From: DATBFX01 sp036558305
GTDB taxonomy: Bacteria > Chloroflexota > Chloroflexia > Thermomicrobiales > UBA6265
Assembly (NCBI GenBank): GCA_036558305.1
Contig: DATBFX010000312.1
Span: 1 to 8,524, forward strand
Length of the DNA: 8,524 nt
Direction of reading: 5' to 3'
Made by a program: the position numbers and the translations under genes. A model generated the notes under the pieces. It saw only the letters and a program-made list of their open reading frames with translations. It did no database searches and was not told the DNA's origin. Each line of letters opens with the position of its first letter. Positions within the stretch are counted from its first letter, which is position 1. Shown here one piece after another: positions 6,893 through 8,524 of the stretch.

Positions 6893-7120
6893 ATGTCGAG
6901 TATTGATGACGCACGGAGTCGGATCACACGCTTCCTGAGTCTGCGGCAGGGTCGGCACGCGGCCATGTCCCGCGAGGAACACCCTCCCATGGTACGACCG
7001 ATGCCGGTCAAACCCATCCGCGCGCGGCGCCCGATCGTCCTGATGCGACTCCACGATGCCGACTGTCCCTCGTGCCGCGGTTTCGGTTGCACCGTTTGCG
7101 CCGGGACGGGGCTCGGTTGA
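6893..7120 (+). CDS. Small protein with two CxxCxGxG zinc-finger motifs, under a c-di-AMP riboswitch
   Basis: The 75-residue ORF begins MSSIDDARSRITRFLSL. ATG 6893 is chosen because GAGGGA (6879-6884) lies 8 bases upstream; an in-frame ATG at 6887 is too close to that site. The N-terminal two thirds are basic and proline-rich (PMVRPMPVKPIRARRP). The C-terminus has four cysteines at C58, C61, C66 and C69, arranged as CPSCRGFG immediately followed by CTVCAGTG. Both fit the CxxCxGxG repeat of DnaJ-type zinc fingers, enough to build one zinc site. There is no J domain, signal peptide or membrane segment. It is the only plus-strand gene after the riboswitch, with convergent genes beyond it. I do not recognise a family. 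The basic N-terminus suggests nucleic-acid binding, but this is speculative. That the ORF is real is supported by the ribosome site and the double motif. Confidence 0.6.
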   Translation: MSSIDDARSRITRFLSLRQGRHAAMSREEHPPMVRPMPVKPIRARRPIVLMRLHDADCPSCRGFGCTVCAGTGLG

Positions 7121-7174
7121 TGAGGAAAGGGGTATCTGACGACGCTCCGCAGCCACGGTCGATCAGCGGTTAGA

Positions 7175-7618
7175 TCATGGCTCTTCGGTCGTCGCCAAGA
7201 GCGCCAAGAACTGGGTCGGAGTAGCGATGCTCAGACGACCGAGCCGTTCATCGCCTGCGAACACGAGCAGATCCTTGTCGCCGGTCACCAACACATCGGC
7301 GTCGGCTGCGAGTGCCGTCCCCAAGATGATCGCGTCGTCTGTGTCGCGCACAGTGATTGGAAGTTCGGACTGCGGTTCGACGACCGTCGCATCACGATTG
7401 AGGCGCCGGAGTAACCGTCCAATGTCTGCGGTAATGACTCCGTAGCGGCCAATGAACTTGGGACGCTGCAGGACATCCGCGATTTCTGCTCGCTGGGCAG
7501 AGGAAACGGCCAGTCGATAGCGTCCATCTCACCACGCGACCACGACCTGGCGGGGTATCCCGGTGAGTAGCACCGTCCCGCTGATGATCACATTCGTGTC
7601 CAGAACAACCTTAAGCAC
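7175..7618 (-). pseudogene. PIN-family toxin interrupted by an in-frame TGA at codon 30
   Basis: From GTG 7616-7618 the frame reads VLKVVLDTNVIISG with V as initiator, reaches W29, then meets TGA at 7529-7531. The same frame continues unbroken for 117 more codons to a TGA at 7175-7177, so the full length would be 147 codons, normal for this family (PIN_3, COG1569-like). Downstream of the stop the PIN signature is well kept: DGRYRLAVSS, QRPKFIGRYG, RDTDDAIIL and VTGDKDLL. Active-site acids D7, E45, D95 and D114/D116 are all present. Relatives usually have Arg at or near this site, so a single CGA-to-TGA change explains it. No ATG or GTG shortly after the stop could restart a complete domain. 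The gene overlaps its intact antitoxin gene by 8 bases. Alternatives are a sequencing error or readthrough of TGA. Confidence 0.85.
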
Positions 7619-7910
7619 GGCGCTTGAACGCAGCGCGACGTTCTTGCCGTGCCGCCTCTATCTCCGCGGTAATGTCCGTGAAGGCCTCATCCGGATCCTT
7701 GTGAGCGTTTCTCGCCGCAAGGGCGTCCAAAGACTCCCAATCGGTCTCGGCTTCGAGGCGTAGGAAACGCGCAAAGTCTGCCGGCGTAATGATGGCGGCT
7801 AAGGGTTCGCCCCCGCCCTCAATGACCACGGGTTCGCGTGTGACGCGAACAGATTGGAGCAGATCGTCGAGATTATTCTTCGCCTCTCCCGTTGAGACCG
7901 ATTTCGCCAT
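7611..7910 (-). CDS. Phd/YefM-type antitoxin
   Basis: The 99-residue protein begins MAKSVSTGEAKNNLDDLLQ, the typical start of Phd/YefM antitoxins: a beta strand, then the EAKNNLDDLL helix, then PVVIEGGGEPLAAIITPADFA. The N-terminal half dimerises and binds operator DNA; the charged C-terminal half (TAEIEAARQERRAAFKRRA) would wrap and inhibit the toxin. Two adjacent ATGs occur at 7911-7913 and 7908-7910. GGAGGT lies 2 bases before the first and 5 before the second, so the second is preferred. The stop overlaps the start of the PIN toxin frame by 8 bases. A 14-bp perfect palindrome lies 47 bases upstream and may be its operator. The gene is intact although its toxin frame is broken. Confidence 0.92.
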   Translation of the reverse strand: MAKSVSTGEAKNNLDDLLQSVRVTREPVVIEGGGEPLAAIITPADFARFLRLEAETDWESLDALAARNAHKDPDEAFTDITAEIEAARQERRAAFKRRA

Positions 7911-7956
7911 CATCTACCTCCAGACGATACTGCGACAAGGAACGCTACCACATCGA

Positions 7957-7970
7957 CGCGCTGCAGCGCG
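7957..7970. promoter_or_regulatory. Perfect 14-bp palindrome upstream of the Phd-type antitoxin
   Basis: CGCGCTGCAGCGCG is perfectly self-complementary and lies about 47 bases upstream of the antitoxin start. Phd/YefM proteins autoregulate by binding palindromes near their own promoter, so this is a candidate operator. No convincing promoter boxes were found beside it, and short GC palindromes are common in such DNA. Confidence 0.3.
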
Positions 7971-8062
7971 CACACGAACGGCGGGAGCTGCGGAGGTGTG
8001 CCGTCTTCCTTCCACGATACCCAGTGAGCACTTGCCGGATGATTGCGGTTCGGATTGGACCC

Positions 8063-8075
8063 GGCGTCAGACGCC
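8063..8075 (-). terminator. Small hairpin at the stop of the DUF1330 gene
   Basis: GGCGT (8063-8067) pairs with ACGCC (8071-8075) around a 3-base loop, spanning the stop codon of the minus-strand gene. There is no T-tract, so termination here is doubtful; the downstream antitoxin gene begins about 155 bases further on. Confidence 0.15.
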
Positions 8076-8357
8076 TTCGACGACGGTCAGAAAGTTGGTC
8101 CGGGCGTGCTTCAATCGGATTGGCAGGATCGCCTGATACTCGGGCGACGCATGCCAACCCTTGGCCGCGTCGAAATCCGGAAACTCGATCACCACGATTC
8201 GGACCGGATTCCAGTCGCCTTCGAGCGTTTCGGAGCGGCCGCCGCGGACGATGAAGCGACCGCCGAAGGGCGCCAGGGTGGCCGGGACGGCGGCGGTATA
8301 CTCCTTGTAGGGCTCGGGATCGAGAACCTCGACATCAACGATCACGTAGGCTGCCAA
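8067..8357 (-). CDS. DUF1330 family protein (ferredoxin-like alpha/beta fold)
   Basis: Read from TTG 8355-8357 the protein has 96 residues and begins MAAYVIVDVEVLDPEPYKEY, with the hallmarks of DUF1330: an N-terminal beta strand, the PEPYKEY helix, then FGGRFIVRGG, VIEFPDFDAAKGWHASPEYQ, and a C-terminal strand NFLTVVEG. The family forms small dimeric alpha/beta-barrel-type proteins of about 95 residues related to the Dabb/ABM fold; the substrate is generally unknown. The TTG start is preferred because AGGAGG (8363-8368) lies 5 bases upstream and the length then matches the family. The frame is open up to 8453, but that extension resembles no family N-terminus. No operon partner is evident. 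Confidence 0.93.
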   Translation of the reverse strand: MAAYVIVDVEVLDPEPYKEYTAAVPATLAPFGGRFIVRGGRSETLEGDWNPVRIVVIEFPDFDAAKGWHASPEYQAILPIRLKHARTNFLTVVEGV

Positions 8358-8412
8358 GACCACCTCCTCTCCGGTCGTAATTCGCGCGGTACCCCATGAT
8401 CCGTGCCGAAGC

Positions 8413-8418
8413 ATTCTA
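8413..8418 (-). promoter_or_regulatory. Possible -10 box for the DUF1330 gene
   Basis: On the minus strand this reads TAGAAT (5 of 6 to consensus), which would place transcription start near 8405 and give a leader of about 48 bases before the TTG start. No -35 match is seen at the proper distance, so it is only a weak candidate. Confidence 0.25.
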
Positions 8419-8524
8419 CCCGGTGGGCGGCGTCGCGCCCGCACTCCCAACACCTGGCGGCCCCAACGCGAGATGGCGCGTCGAGCGGTCGGGCGCCGCC
8501 GTGAGCAATAACGCCGAAAGGGGT

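Noticed and set aside
7285..7527. 80-codon minus-strand ORF
   Set aside because: Out-of-frame shadow of the interrupted PIN toxin, whose true frame carries the DTNV, TDD and GDKD motifs.
8458..8524. Possible start of a plus-strand gene at a GTG near 8500
   Set aside because: No ribosome site is visible and only eight codons remain before the window ends; not supportable.
1..8524. CRISPR arrays, tRNA or rRNA genes, and IS transposases
   Set aside because: No regularly spaced repeats, cloverleaf sequences, rRNA segments or transposase motifs were seen on either strand.

Overview
This is a GC-rich bacterial window. Shine-Dalgarno sites are mostly good, GTG and TTG starts occur, and genes are tightly coupled. 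Codon use, an ECF-S-like membrane module fused to a histidine kinase, and an intergenic inverted repeat beginning GTAGGGG all fit a Chloroflexota (Thermomicrobia-like) genome. That placement is an inference; no rRNA or other phylogenetic marker is present.

Left third (1-3708, minus strand): a signalling operon read right to left. It holds a large membrane-bound hybrid histidine kinase with two C-terminal receiver domains (the first lacks its phospho-acceptor Asp), a stand-alone CheY-like receiver that overlaps the kinase by 26 bases, and, 5 bases further on, a protein ending in a likely winged-helix DNA-binding segment that runs off the left edge. Together they look like a phosphorelay with a possible DNA-binding output.

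Middle (3709-5528): a 494-base divergent intergenic region carrying a 25-bp near-perfect inverted repeat and a plausible sigma-70 promoter, followed by a plus-strand MFS exporter of the EntS/DHA3 type.

Right third (5604-8357): a defence/regulation patch. A PIN-domain toxin and its small antitoxin lie on the minus strand (5604-6328). Divergent from them, on the plus strand, is a well-conserved cyclic di-AMP (ydaO/yuaA) riboswitch at about 6621-6790, followed by a long hairpin and a 75-residue ORF ending in two abutting CxxCxGxG zinc-binding motifs. Then come a second minus-strand toxin-antitoxin pair, in which the Phd/YefM antitoxin is intact but the PIN toxin frame is interrupted by one in-frame TGA at codon 30, and a DUF1330 gene that starts with TTG.

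The most notable item is the c-di-AMP riboswitch whose only same-strand downstream gene in the window is the tiny zinc-finger-like protein. The nonsense-interrupted PIN toxin comes next; it has no ATG-started frame and is easily missed.
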